48,138 nt of DNA from an uncultured Planctomycetaceae bacterium (GTDB lineage Bacteria; Planctomycetota; Planctomycetia; Gemmatales; Gemmataceae), in assembly GCA_937888715.1 (NCBI GenBank), contig CALARU010000320.1, positions 1 to 48,138 of the forward strand, in the 5' to 3' direction. The translations under genes and the position numbers were made by a program. Of this stretch, positions 39,988 through 48,138 are shown piece after piece (position 1 is the first letter of the stretch; every line of letters begins with the position of its first letter). The notes under the pieces were generated by a model. The model saw only the letters and a program-made list of their open reading frames with translations. It was not told the DNA's origin and made no database searches.

Positions 39988-42612
39988 TTAATCATCATTT
40001 TCTTCAGGTCGATCAACACTAGGATCGCCGTTCTGAATGCGCTTTAATTGTTTTTTGTAATAGATCTTTGTTGGCTCGAGAGCAACAGCCTTGGTTTGAG
40101 CGTCAACAGCCTCTTTTTGGCGCTTTAACTGAAATAATACTTCAGCAAGAGTATCAAGATGGGCAGCACTTTTGCCATCAAGTTTAACAGCCATCTCGGC
40201 TTGGTTAAGCCCCCATATCAAATCAGACTTGCAACAGGCAGAAAGCCAAGCTGCAGAGTTATGTGCCCAGGCACAATTAGGATAATCATCTCCAACCTTT
40301 TGAATCGATTTTTTTGCAGATGCAAATATCTTGTCCGCAAGTTCCTTCTTACCTTTGGCGATCAAAGGTTGATAAACAAGAATAGGCAACTCAACTTCAC
40401 CGGGTTGTAAATCAAAAGCTTTTGCGGCAAAAGAATCCACTTTATCAAAATCCCCAATCTCAATTGCAGATCGACAACGCAATCTTGCAACAAGAGAGGG
40501 AACATTAACATAGGCCTGGCTTTGGGTGAATGAAACAAACGGGGTCATGCATCGAAGCATAGCAAGTTCGTATCCATCAGCAGCTTTTTCAAAGCTCTTT
40601 TTTTCTATTAGCCTGCTTGCAAGCGCCCTAGATGATGCGCCCACACTATAAGAACCAGGCTCACCCGTTTTAGAAACCAAATCAAATTGAATAAGGGCAT
40701 CGTCAATATAGTTTCTTTTGCCTAAAGCATAAGCAAAATCAAGCCTGACCTGCTCATTCCCAAGTGGGGCCCAAGTGGATAAATTCTTCCATTTAGAAGC
40801 TTGCGCTTTATCGCCGATGTTTTCTTCCATTTTTGCAATCATAAAAGCGATAATCGATTTGGATTTATCTTTATCCCACGCAACCTTGAAGGAATCTCGA
40901 GCTTTGGCCCATTCCTTTTTTTCTGCATATAAATCAGCTAGGCAAAGCAGTATCGTTTCGCTGCCAAACTTATCTGCCAACTGTTTAAGTTTCGCATCTA
41001 AACCATATTTTTTTAGAATGGCGCCGGCTGAATTTTTCAAACTAACACTTTCTTCAGCGGTAACCGTTGAAGCGTATTCCAGAAGGTCATCAACCAGTTT
41101 CACAACAACCTTGGATTCTAATTTCTTATCGTGCAAATCATTAATCTGCTTGATAACGGCTTGTGCAGTTTCAGTATTTTTCGTCTTAAAGAAGAAACGA
41201 AACAACGGGTCATAAAATTCGGCATCATCACCAAACATTTTATTTAACATTCTACCCGAAGCTTCACGATGCTCTATTTTTTGCAAATAACTTGCAGCAT
41301 CATCCAAAGCCCGATCTCTTTTCTTGATAAGAATCCAAGCATGAACCAACTTCAAAGGCCAATCGCCTTCAGATTTATCAGCGATTCGACTGCTGTATTG
41401 ATCAAGGATTTTCAAAGCCTGTTCTTTTTCCCCAAGCCCGTAAAGAATTTTTGCCCAATGAATTTCAAGAGCTGGAACATCCTTTGCGTTTTCATTTTTA
41501 GCTTCTTCAATTAGGGATTTGATTTTGTCAAACTCAAAACGGCTAGCGTAAATCTCTGCAACCATCATGCGTTTCTTATTTTTCAATAAGCAGTCAATGC
41601 CTTCAGGGACCATGTAATTCAATAGGGCGATTTTCGCTGCCTGAAATAATTGCTCCGTAGATTCGACCCCATTCTTATCTTTACCTGTTAATTCTTCAGC
41701 AATCTCCACAAGAGTATTTTTTGCTTCATCAAATTCCGTTTTTTCGTTGGCCAAACGGTACATCGCAAGCTTGTACCCTAATTTCCCCAAGAGTAAATCG
41801 TCTGGAAAATGGTCCGTATCTAATACAACTTTCCACTTTGAAGCTTCAAGTGCCAACTGGGTATAGAGTTCCGGGTTTTTAGATTCTTTAGCAAATTTAA
41901 GGGCGTCATTATGTTCCCCCTTGCTTCGATACAAATAAGCAAGAATCTCTTTGTTTATTTCATCACTGATTTTTGGAGGTTTGTTTTTAGAAAGATCATT
42001 GATTATTTTATCTGTCGATGCAGAAAGAATAGCGTAAACCGCATAATTCGAGAATACGCCCTCTGCTCTGTTTTCGAGCATCATTTGCAGAATTTGATCT
42101 AAGAATTTAAATTCGTTTTTCTCAATCAAATAAGGAATGACTTTGCTTACTGATTTGGATGCATAAGAAAGTACAGAATTCCTAACTTCTTCCTGTTCTT
42201 CAGCATTAATAATTTTAATTACAGATTTGACACCCAGACCGCCCATTTCTATTAATTGGGCAATTGACTTTTCTTTATCTTGCAACGTTCCAGATTGATA
42301 AGCTTGAATCAAATCAATAATTGCAATTGGTGAATCCTGATAAATCCCCCACTTGAATTTTTCCAGTAGTTCCAAAGATCGCTTCCGGATTTCCGCATCA
42401 TCACCTTTCAAGGCAACTTTGAGTTGTTCCTCGGCATCACTGCCTGCTTTCCACAAATTTTTATGAGCATTTTCACGAGTAGTAAAGTCTGCATCACCCA
42501 GCTCATCAATCCATTTTTTAACCTGAGCTTGTTTAGAATCTTGGAACGCCTGCACCGACCCCAAAAAGAAGAAAAGAATAAAAACCTGCAAAAGCCTTAA
42601 TTTGACAGACAT
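39988..42612 (-). CDS. large secreted TPR/HEAT-like repeat protein
   Basis: 874 residues. A signal peptide (KLRLLQVFILFFFLGSVQA) is followed by a HEAT-like segment (DADFTTRENAHKNLWKAGSDAEEQLKVAL is its beginning, residues about 38-85). The rest is nearly all helical and built of TPR-like units, for example ALDDAASYLQKIEHREASGR and a clear TPR close to the end (SAAHLDTLAEVLFQLKRQKEAVD). It ends in an acidic tail (DRPEENDD). It should act as a periplasmic protein-protein scaffold. The longest frame begins with TTG at 42618; the ATG at 42612 has GAGG eight bases upstream. Possibly co-transcribed with tsaE. Confidence 0.85.
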   Translation of the reverse strand: MSVKLRLLQVFILFFFLGSVQAFQDSKQAQVKKWIDELGDADFTTRENAHKNLWKAGSDAEEQLKVALKGDDAEIRKRSLELLEKFKWGIYQDSPIAIIDLIQAYQSGTLQDKEKSIAQLIEMGGLGVKSVIKIINAEEQEEVRNSVLSYASKSVSKVIPYLIEKNEFKFLDQILQMMLENRAEGVFSNYAVYAILSASTDKIINDLSKNKPPKISDEINKEILAYLYRSKGEHNDALKFAKESKNPELYTQLALEASKWKVVLDTDHFPDDLLLGKLGYKLAMYRLANEKTEFDEAKNTLVEIAEELTGKDKNGVESTEQLFQAAKIALLNYMVPEGIDCLLKNKKRMMVAEIYASRFEFDKIKSLIEEAKNENAKDVPALEIHWAKILYGLGEKEQALKILDQYSSRIADKSEGDWPLKLVHAWILIKKRDRALDDAASYLQKIEHREASGRMLNKMFGDDAEFYDPLFRFFFKTKNTETAQAVIKQINDLHDKKLESKVVVKLVDDLLEYASTVTAEESVSLKNSAGAILKKYGLDAKLKQLADKFGSETILLCLADLYAEKKEWAKARDSFKVAWDKDKSKSIIAFMIAKMEENIGDKAQASKWKNLSTWAPLGNEQVRLDFAYALGKRNYIDDALIQFDLVSKTGEPGSYSVGASSRALASRLIEKKSFEKAADGYELAMLRCMTPFVSFTQSQAYVNVPSLVARLRCRSAIEIGDFDKVDSFAAKAFDLQPGEVELPILVYQPLIAKGKKELADKIFASAKKSIQKVGDDYPNCAWAHNSAAWLSACCKSDLIWGLNQAEMAVKLDGKSAAHLDTLAEVLFQLKRQKEAVDAQTKAVALEPTKIYYKKQLKRIQNGDPSVDRPEENDD

Positions 42613-42796
42613 TGGCAATCCTCGCCCAAGCTAAATATTCAACAATTAAAACATTCGATACTTAATCCTATTCTTTGTTTGCCCGAAGCGACAAGTGTAA
42701 ACAGGGTAATCCGTTGCAAAATTGTCAAAACTATGAAATAACCTATCAGATGATTAATTGGCATAGTGGCAATATTTAAAGAGAGTCATCCCAAAC

Positions 42797-44212
42797 ATGA
42801 ACAAGCTACAATTACTTTTATTAGCGACTGGTTTTTCTTTTATTTTCATTATCCCAGTAAATTCTCAAACGACCAAGACCCAAGATACAACATTAGAGGT
42901 TGGATTTTCAAAGGGTGATGCCACCCCTAAAATCGGAATTAAACCTGTATATATTGCCGGTTTTGGCCACAATCGAAAAGCAGAGGGTATTAGTGACCCC
43001 ATATATATTAGGGCGATGGTGCTTAAAGCTGAAGGTAAGAAATACGCCTTTGTTAGTGCAGATTTAATTGGTTTATTTAAAGATCAAGTTGATGATATCC
43101 GTAAGGAATTAAAAGATTTTGAAAATGTCATGTTTTCTTGCACCCATTCCCACGAAGGACCAGATACTTTGGGGCTTTGGGGGCAAACCCCTTTTCAATC
43201 CGGAACTGACCCAGACTATATGCTTTCGCTTCAAAAAATAGCGGTAAGCACGATTAGAGATGCCGCTAAAAATCTTACGCCCTGCGATACGGAAATTGCT
43301 GCAGTTTCACTTCCTGAACTTCTACATGATGGACGGCCACCCATAGTAAAAATGGATGAATTATTAACTTTAAAATTTAACAAGATTAACACAAAAACAG
43401 CATTGGGAATTGTTCTTTTTTGGCATTGCCATCCGGAAACCTTAGGGAGTGGTAATAAAAAATTAAGCTCCGATTTTGTTGGCTATACTGCTAAAGAAAT
43501 AATGAAACAAACTCAAGCCGAGGCGATTGTATTTACCGGTGCCGTGGGCGGGTTGATGACATCGTTAAAAGTTTCGATCAAAAATGAGCAAGGCGAAAAC
43601 TTAAATGACGGATCCTTTGAAAAAACTGCACGCTATGGGCAATTATTGGCAAATGCCAGTCTCAATTCATTAAAAAATTCCAAAGCTATTAATCTGACAC
43701 CTATAGTTGTACGAAAGAAAGAAGTTCTGCTTCCGGTAGATAATCCGATATACCGATTGGCAAAACAATTAGGTGTTTTTAAACGAGAAATATTTGATTG
43801 GGATTTAGAACTTAATAAAGCTGCAGGTCTCAATCAAAGAGAAGAAAAACACCCTGCTGCAAAAACCGAAGTGAGTATTATAACTTTAGGTGAACTTGGA
43901 ATCGGGTGTATCCCTGGTGAAATTTACCCCGAACTACTTCTAGGGAAAGTTGCAAAAACACCAGAAAAAGAAGCTGATTACCAAGATGCTGCAACCGAAG
44001 CTGATTGGTTTCAAAAATGGAAGATGCCTTACAAAACGGTAATTGGATTGGCAAACGATGAGATTGGCTACATTCTTCCAAAAAAACAATGGGATGAAAA
44101 GCCGCCGTTTGCTTATGGAAGTAAATCTGCACCTTACGGCGAAATAAATAGCCTAGGGCCAGATACGGCAATTTTTATAGCTAATGCCTTCAACGAATTA
44201 CTCGCTAAATAA
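42797..44212 (+). CDS. secreted neutral/alkaline ceramidase-like protein
   Basis: 471 residues. A signal peptide (LQLLLLATGFSFIFIIPVNS) leads to the N-terminal domain type of neutral/alkaline non-lysosomal ceramidases: VGFSKGDATPKIGIKPVYIAGF, YAFVSADLIGLF, then FSCTHSHEGPDTLG with the His pair expected to bind zinc, and LFWHCHPETLGSGN. Typical neutral ceramidases are about 650-750 residues with a C-terminal Ig-like domain; this one ends after the N-terminal domain. Hydrolysis of an amide-linked lipid is the family activity, but similar planctomycete proteins are numerous and their substrates unknown. It is a single gene followed by a hairpin terminator. Confidence 0.87.
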   Translation: MNKLQLLLLATGFSFIFIIPVNSQTTKTQDTTLEVGFSKGDATPKIGIKPVYIAGFGHNRKAEGISDPIYIRAMVLKAEGKKYAFVSADLIGLFKDQVDDIRKELKDFENVMFSCTHSHEGPDTLGLWGQTPFQSGTDPDYMLSLQKIAVSTIRDAAKNLTPCDTEIAAVSLPELLHDGRPPIVKMDELLTLKFNKINTKTALGIVLFWHCHPETLGSGNKKLSSDFVGYTAKEIMKQTQAEAIVFTGAVGGLMTSLKVSIKNEQGENLNDGSFEKTARYGQLLANASLNSLKNSKAINLTPIVVRKKEVLLPVDNPIYRLAKQLGVFKREIFDWDLELNKAAGLNQREEKHPAAKTEVSIITLGELGIGCIPGEIYPELLLGKVAKTPEKEADYQDAATEADWFQKWKMPYKTVIGLANDEIGYILPKKQWDEKPPFAYGSKSAPYGEINSLGPDTAIFIANAFNELLAK

Positions 44213-44235
44213 TAAACTCTGGGTATTTAATGAAT

Positions 44236-44265
44236 AAAACCCAAGCCAAAAAGCTCGGGTTTTAA
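44236..44265. terminator. hairpin terminator between convergent genes
   Basis: Arms AAAACCCAAGC (44236-44246) and GCTCGGGTTTT (44253-44263) pair with one mismatch around a 6-base loop. T-rich sequence follows on the plus strand and also on the minus strand. It can serve both the ceramidase-like gene and the lipoprotein gene. Confidence 0.75.
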
Positions 44266-44318
44266 TTTTAATATTTATTTATCATCCCAACCACTTCAAA
44301 CATCTCCAGAAAAAATCA

Positions 44319-44696
44319 TTAATTGATTATTCTGGAAGTCGGATTTGCTGGAATTGGCTGAGCTTGTGGCACCAATTTTGGAGCAGGATTATTAGGAGTT
44401 GGGCTTAAGGGCAAAGTATTTTGCGGGCTTAAAGGTGGGGGTACTGTTTGAGTTGATACCCCAGGAGATACCTGAATAGAAGGCTGGCCAATTACATAGG
44501 CGCCACTTTCTTCAATAACTGGGGTTCCTTGTTGAACAATGACTTCGCCATTGTTTAAAGTTTCAGGAAAAGCACTTTCGGCCTTTTTAGCCTGACCACC
44601 TCGTAAAAACCCACCATTGCCATCACCCCAGGTGCAACCTCCCAAACCTAGAATAGATGCTATTAAAATCGATATTCCCATAATTTTCGTCTTCAT
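44319..44696 (-). CDS. small Pro-rich lipoprotein
   Basis: 125 residues. MKTKIMGISILIASILGLGGC is a lipoprotein signal with a lipobox-like LGLGGC, so Cys21 should be lipidated. The mature part is short and low-complexity: a Gly-rich start (GDGNGGFLRGGQ), then Val/Ile-Gln/Gly segments (VIVQQGTPVIEESGAYVI), and a Pro-rich tail (SPTPNNPAPKLVPQAQP). No domain known. The ATG at 44696 has GGGG seven bases upstream, which fixes the start 30 codons inside the longest frame. It may span the cell wall as a tether. Confidence 0.8.
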   Translation of the reverse strand: MKTKIMGISILIASILGLGGCTWGDGNGGFLRGGQAKKAESAFPETLNNGEVIVQQGTPVIEESGAYVIGQPSIQVSPGVSTQTVPPPLSPQNTLPLSPTPNNPAPKLVPQAQPIPANPTSRIIN

Positions 44697-44805
44697 TATT
44701 ATGCCCCACTTAAAAAAATTGCTAAAAACATTAAAGTTCTTATGAAACCCATTCCCAACAATAGGATCATGCAACAGAAAAGGCATGTCGGCAAATCACA
44801 GACAC

Positions 44806-44847
44806 AAATAAAAAGAAAACGCAATAATCCTGCAAAGGATCATCGCG
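44806..44847 (-). terminator. intrinsic terminator of the caspase-like/S41 gene
   Basis: On the minus strand an 11-bp stem (arms 44837-44847 and 44820-44830, two G-U pairs) encloses a 6-base loop. It is followed by TTTTCTTTTTATTT. It lies 39 bp past the stop. Confidence 0.85.
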
Positions 44848-44886
44848 CTTTCTCGTTAAAGACAGACTAAGCGATAAGGTTTACTA

Positions 44887-47499
44887 TTAACTGGCCTTCT
44901 TGGTGGAAGGTTCATTACTAACCGTAGAAAGTAAGCCTTTAATATACTTCATGGCTTCGTCAAGTTGACGATCCTTGAAATCTTTGGTAACCGGTTTAGC
45001 AGCGGGTTTATCTTTTCGATGGATAACCTCAATATCACGCTGATGATCCATAAGATCGTCGCGTTCTTTGCGTGAAAGTTTAATTTCCAGATCAGGTTTA
45101 ACACCCCACTCGTCTTCATCCTTGCCACCTGTGCTGGATTTATTAAGGTTTTTACCACTTGGGCGCCAGAAGGAAGCAATCGTTAGCTTTAATTCCCCAT
45201 CGCCAAAGGCTTGGATGTTCTGCACACTGCCTTTTCCATAGCTTCTTTCACCGATGATAATCGCACGATGGTGATCCTGAACAGCGGCAGAAACGATTTC
45301 GCTCCCGCTGGCACTACCACCATTTACAAGGCAAGCCATGGGAAAATCTAGCAAGCTCCCATCAAGAACGCCTGTATGTTTTTGCTCACGACCTTGTCTA
45401 GGCCTGATGCTAACAATAAGGCCATCACCAATGAACAAATCCGAAATATCAACAGCGCTATCAAGTAAACCACCCGGGTTAAATCTGAGGTCTAAAACAA
45501 AACCTTTAACACCACTGGAAACTAATTCGCGCATGACTTTAAGAAGATCTCGCGCAGTATTTCTCGAGAAACTGGTAACACGAGCGTAACCAATTTTAGA
45601 GGCGGGATCGATCATGAAATCCCAATCGTCGTTATCTTTGCGCTTGAAACCAAGAACAGTTTCAACTTCGACCCTTCCACGATTTATTTCAAACTCAATA
45701 GGTTTTTCAACACCTTCACGCTGAACAATAATTTTCACTTTGGTGTTGGGTTTGCCAAGTATTTTTTTAACTGCATCAGAAAGTTGCATACCCTTGGTAG
45801 AAATAGTTTCAGGTTTAGGAAGAGGTTTTCCCTCACTATCAACTTCACGAATCACAGTGGAAATAATATCCCCAGCCAAAACCCCAGCCTTATATGCTGG
45901 GCTATTTTTAATGGGGGTAACAACCAACAACATTTCAGAAACCGCATCTTTGCGAATTTGCACGCCAATACCCGTAAAATTCCCTTGTACATCTCTATCA
46001 AAGTTGGCTTTCGTTTCGCCATCAATATAGGTCGTGTAGGGATCCAAGTTATTTAGCATGCGTTGCAGGGTGATATCAACATCTTTACCGTTATCGAGGT
46101 CTTCCCTTTTACCCAAATAAATTCGAGCATCAGAGAGAACTTTGAGAATATCAGTGTCACGCAAATCCTTGGGGTTCTTTATCTTTGCCTGCAGGGGATC
46201 GGGGATTTTCTCTTCAATTCTGCGATATAGCCCCTTAACGGCCCAAGCCGCCATTTCGCCTGGGTTAACTTCTTTAACATAGCCTTTGCGAATAACTTCA
46301 ATGGCTTGCTGAACCTTTTTGGCAAAAGCGTCAGCTTTGTCTTTGCCTAACTTGGTTTGTTCAAGAATTTCATTTCTTTTCTTTTCAAAACCTTCGGGAT
46401 CAATCTTACCATCAACCAAAGATTGATATTCCTTACGCAAGCTTCGTTGAGCTTCAAGCCTAGGCATTTTAAGAAGCAACAAGTTACCTTCTGACGAAAG
46501 TTCTTCAGGCACTTTTTTCGCAGCAACAAGCTTTTCAAACTTCTCAATTCGGTCATTTGCCTTGGCAAATTCTTTGGGATTATGAGTCAGAATAAAGTGA
46601 TTCGTCCGACCACCCAACACCCAATGAGGCTGGTTTTTTTCTTCTTTAGTCTTACCGTATTGTTTGGTTAAATCAGCCATCCTCTTGTCAAGGAATTCGG
46701 CCAACTCATCCACGGTGACCACGCCATCGGCTTCGTAGCCTTCCTTGTCTGCTTCCCCTTTCAAGCCTTCAATCAGAGCCTTGGCGAAAACGCCATTATC
46801 CACAGCATCAACTGAAGGGTACAACCCATTGGTGGCTAGAAAAACAACTCTGCCGGGAAGCGGGAGGTGATCTTCGGAAGCATCTTCGCCCAAAAACTCT
46901 TGGTAAGGACTGGTGCCTAAGGAAGCCTCCGCAACAGCTTTACCTTGAGCAGCTTGGAATCCCTTAAAATTAACATCGATAAAGGAGCAAAATTTACCTG
47001 ATTTCAAGGCTTTAAGAGTATCAGCAAGATCACTGCTTGCGATGGCATTTTTATCGCGGCCTAAAAACGTGGAATCACTTGTGAAATAGCAGCGACGATC
47101 ACCGCTATCTCCCAAGGGACCCCCTTGACCAAAAAAACCGAAAATTACTAGATCATCAGGCGTGGCTTTAGAAGCAGCCCATTTCAAAGCTTCTAGAACA
47201 TTTTCGCGGGTAGCCTCTGAAGTAAAATCAGAAAGGTCTTTGGCATTCTTGGGTTCACCTAGGAGAAGCTTCCCATTGTCTTTAGTTAATCCCAAAATAT
47301 TTTTATCCGAAAGCAATTTGAAGAGAGCGACGGCATCAGCTTCCGCTTTCGGCTTTTCTTTAATTTGCGCATCTTTGTATTTGCTAACGCCAACGATTAC
47401 GGTGTAAACATTTTGTTTTCCACCCTCAGCAAGAATAATGGGTGTTAAAAACACAAAAACCAAAGTTGATAATGCAATCTTAAAGAGCAACCGTGACAT
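44887..47499 (-). CDS. caspase-like domain fused to PDZ-S41 C-terminal processing protease
   Basis: 870 residues. A signal peptide (MSRLLFKIALSTLVFVFLTP) is followed by a peptidase C14 (caspase) fold at about 30-310: YTVIVGVSKYKDAQ, DDLVIFGFFGQGG, and FIDVNFKG. In active caspases the last two read SGHG and DACxSG; here the His is Gln and the Cys is Asn, so this domain is probably inactive. A helical linker follows (about 310-430). The C-terminal half is a CtpA/Prc-type S41 protease: DPYTTYIDGET, a PDZ domain (about 500-600), LRFNPGGLLDSAVDI, the catalytic Ser in GSASGSEIVSAAVQD (about 730) and the catalytic Lys in GERSYGKGSVQ (about 755). The S41 part looks active. The ATG follows an AAAGGA. 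It has its own terminator. Confidence 0.93.
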   Translation of the reverse strand: MSRLLFKIALSTLVFVFLTPIILAEGGKQNVYTVIVGVSKYKDAQIKEKPKAEADAVALFKLLSDKNILGLTKDNGKLLLGEPKNAKDLSDFTSEATRENVLEALKWAASKATPDDLVIFGFFGQGGPLGDSGDRRCYFTSDSTFLGRDKNAIASSDLADTLKALKSGKFCSFIDVNFKGFQAAQGKAVAEASLGTSPYQEFLGEDASEDHLPLPGRVVFLATNGLYPSVDAVDNGVFAKALIEGLKGEADKEGYEADGVVTVDELAEFLDKRMADLTKQYGKTKEEKNQPHWVLGGRTNHFILTHNPKEFAKANDRIEKFEKLVAAKKVPEELSSEGNLLLLKMPRLEAQRSLRKEYQSLVDGKIDPEGFEKKRNEILEQTKLGKDKADAFAKKVQQAIEVIRKGYVKEVNPGEMAAWAVKGLYRRIEEKIPDPLQAKIKNPKDLRDTDILKVLSDARIYLGKREDLDNGKDVDITLQRMLNNLDPYTTYIDGETKANFDRDVQGNFTGIGVQIRKDAVSEMLLVVTPIKNSPAYKAGVLAGDIISTVIREVDSEGKPLPKPETISTKGMQLSDAVKKILGKPNTKVKIIVQREGVEKPIEFEINRGRVEVETVLGFKRKDNDDWDFMIDPASKIGYARVTSFSRNTARDLLKVMRELVSSGVKGFVLDLRFNPGGLLDSAVDISDLFIGDGLIVSIRPRQGREQKHTGVLDGSLLDFPMACLVNGGSASGSEIVSAAVQDHHRAIIIGERSYGKGSVQNIQAFGDGELKLTIASFWRPSGKNLNKSSTGGKDEDEWGVKPDLEIKLSRKERDDLMDHQRDIEVIHRKDKPAAKPVTKDFKDRQLDEAMKYIKGLLSTVSNEPSTKKAS

Positions 47500-47625
47500 A
47501 ATTCAAATTCCTTTCGAGTTTCATACAAGTTGTTTCAAAGTTTAGGAATTCATAATACCTATAAACCATATTGGCGGGATTCCTTACAATAAGTCAACCC
47601 TTCTATTCAAACAATAACAATTTTG

Positions 47626-48138
47626 TTATTTGAAGGATTTTGCAAGTTTTTGAAGAACCTCGATTCCCCGTTCTAAAGTTTGCTGTTTAGCTGCAAAACT
47701 AACTCTAAAATTGGAATCAACAGAACTAAACGTCTTACCTGGTATTATTAATAAGTCGAGTTGAATCGCTTTTTCAACAAAAGCTGAACTATTCCCCCCC
47801 GGGGCTTTGGGGAAGAGGTAAAAAGCCCCACCTGCACTTGGGATATCATAATAATCCTTGATTCCATTTAGCAGAAAATCTCGTTTAAGCTTATATTCTC
47901 TCATAAAACCAGACATATCTTGATTCAGAGCAGTAATTCCCGCGTATTGAACCATGCTTGGTGCACAAACGAAGGTAAACTGTTGTAATTTGATCATTTC
48001 TTGAATCAATTTGGCAGGCCCATGCGCATACCCCATTCGCCAACCCGTCATACCATAGGATTTGCTAAAACCATCTAAAACAAGAACGTTGGGATTATAA
48101 TCGGCAGGTGTTTGCAACAGCCCATCGTAATGAAAAGC
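47626..48138 (-). CDS. class I/II PLP aminotransferase, 5' part outside window
   Basis: C-terminal 170 codons or so; the frame stays open to the end of the window, so the start is missing. The sequence begins FHYDGLLQTPADYNP and has LVLDGFSKSYGMTGWRMGYAHGP, in which the Lys of FSKSYG is the PLP Schiff-base residue and the following Arg belongs to the WR-GY motif. PSAGGAFYLFPKAPGG and the closing FRVSFAAKQQTLERGIEVL match aspartate aminotransferase-like enzymes of fold type I. The substrate cannot be told from this part; Asp/aromatic or alanine transaminases are likely. A 126-bp stretch to the neighbouring protease gene contains no clear terminator. Confidence 0.9.
   Translation of the reverse strand, partial: AFHYDGLLQTPADYNPNVLVLDGFSKSYGMTGWRMGYAHGPAKLIQEMIKLQQFTFVCAPSMVQYAGITALNQDMSGFMREYKLKRDFLLNGIKDYYDIPSAGGAFYLFPKAPGGNSSAFVEKAIQLDLLIIPGKTFSSVDSNFRVSFAAKQQTLERGIEVLQKLAKSFK

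Noticed and set aside
40775..41215. 146-codon plus-strand frame inside the TPR-like gene
   Set aside because: Antisense shadow; its composition mirrors the Lys/Glu-rich helices of the real gene.

Overview
The window looks like a chromosomal segment of a planctomycete, probably related to Gemmataceae, with an unusually A+T-rich genome for that group. The diagnostic genes are a three-gene operon of DUF1549/DUF1553, PPC-domain and DUF1501 proteins at 33.3-39.3 kb, a ceramidase-like secreted protein, a KamA lysine 2,3-aminomutase, a DUF6513/dihydropteroate synthase-like protein of the tetrahydromethanopterin type, secreted HEAT and prenyltransferase-repeat proteins, and a gene pair whose second member starts with five arginines and one membrane segment. 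The phylum call is inference from gene content. I saw no insertion sequence, prophage, CRISPR array, rRNA or tRNA.

Layout. 1-2.3 kb (+): the 3' part of an Asn/Gly-rich repeat protein, open from base 1, and a membrane-anchored coiled-coil partner. 2.3-7.6 kb (-): a phosphofructokinase with PPi-type residues, an SNF2 helicase and a hybrid histidine kinase. 7.7-12.6 kb (+): a secreted prenyltransferase-repeat/HEAT protein, a DHPS-like protein and PabB; the last two fit pterin cofactor synthesis. 12.5-15.1 kb (-): a Gfo/Idh/MocA oxidoreductase, IspH and a small secreted Cys protein. 15.2-19.1 kb (+): argB-argD-argF-rph behind a near-consensus promoter. 19.2-21.2 kb (+): a secreted protein with a clear terminator and a Nudix-like protein. 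21.2-22.9 kb (-): a divergent MurB and an FtsQ-like protein, possibly a remnant of the dcw cluster. 23.1 kb (+): queC. 23.8-27.4 kb (-): kamA followed by two ATP-grasp ligases. 27.7-29.8 kb (+): a HEAT protein, a methyltransferase and an FHA protein. 29.8-33.1 kb (-): bioB-bioF and two small membrane proteins. 33.3-42.6 kb (-): the planctomycete DUF operon, tsaE and a large TPR-like secreted protein. 42.8-44.2 kb (+): the ceramidase-like protein. 44.3-48.1 kb (-): a lipoprotein, a pseudocaspase/S41 protease fusion and the 3' part of an aminotransferase gene.

Strongest leads for something undescribed. (1) kamA next to two D-Ala-D-Ala-ligase-like ATP-grasp genes, which could make and couple beta-lysine; a perfect hairpin lies between kamA and the first ligase. 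(2) A MurB homologue that appears to have lost two catalytic residues, beside an FtsQ-like gene. (3) A fusion of an apparently dead caspase domain to an intact C-terminal processing protease. (4) The DHPS-like/pabB pair. Several start codons were moved from the longest open frame to internal ATGs with better ribosome binding sites, and at least two tightly packed genes (bioF and the oxidoreductase) seem to start with TTG.
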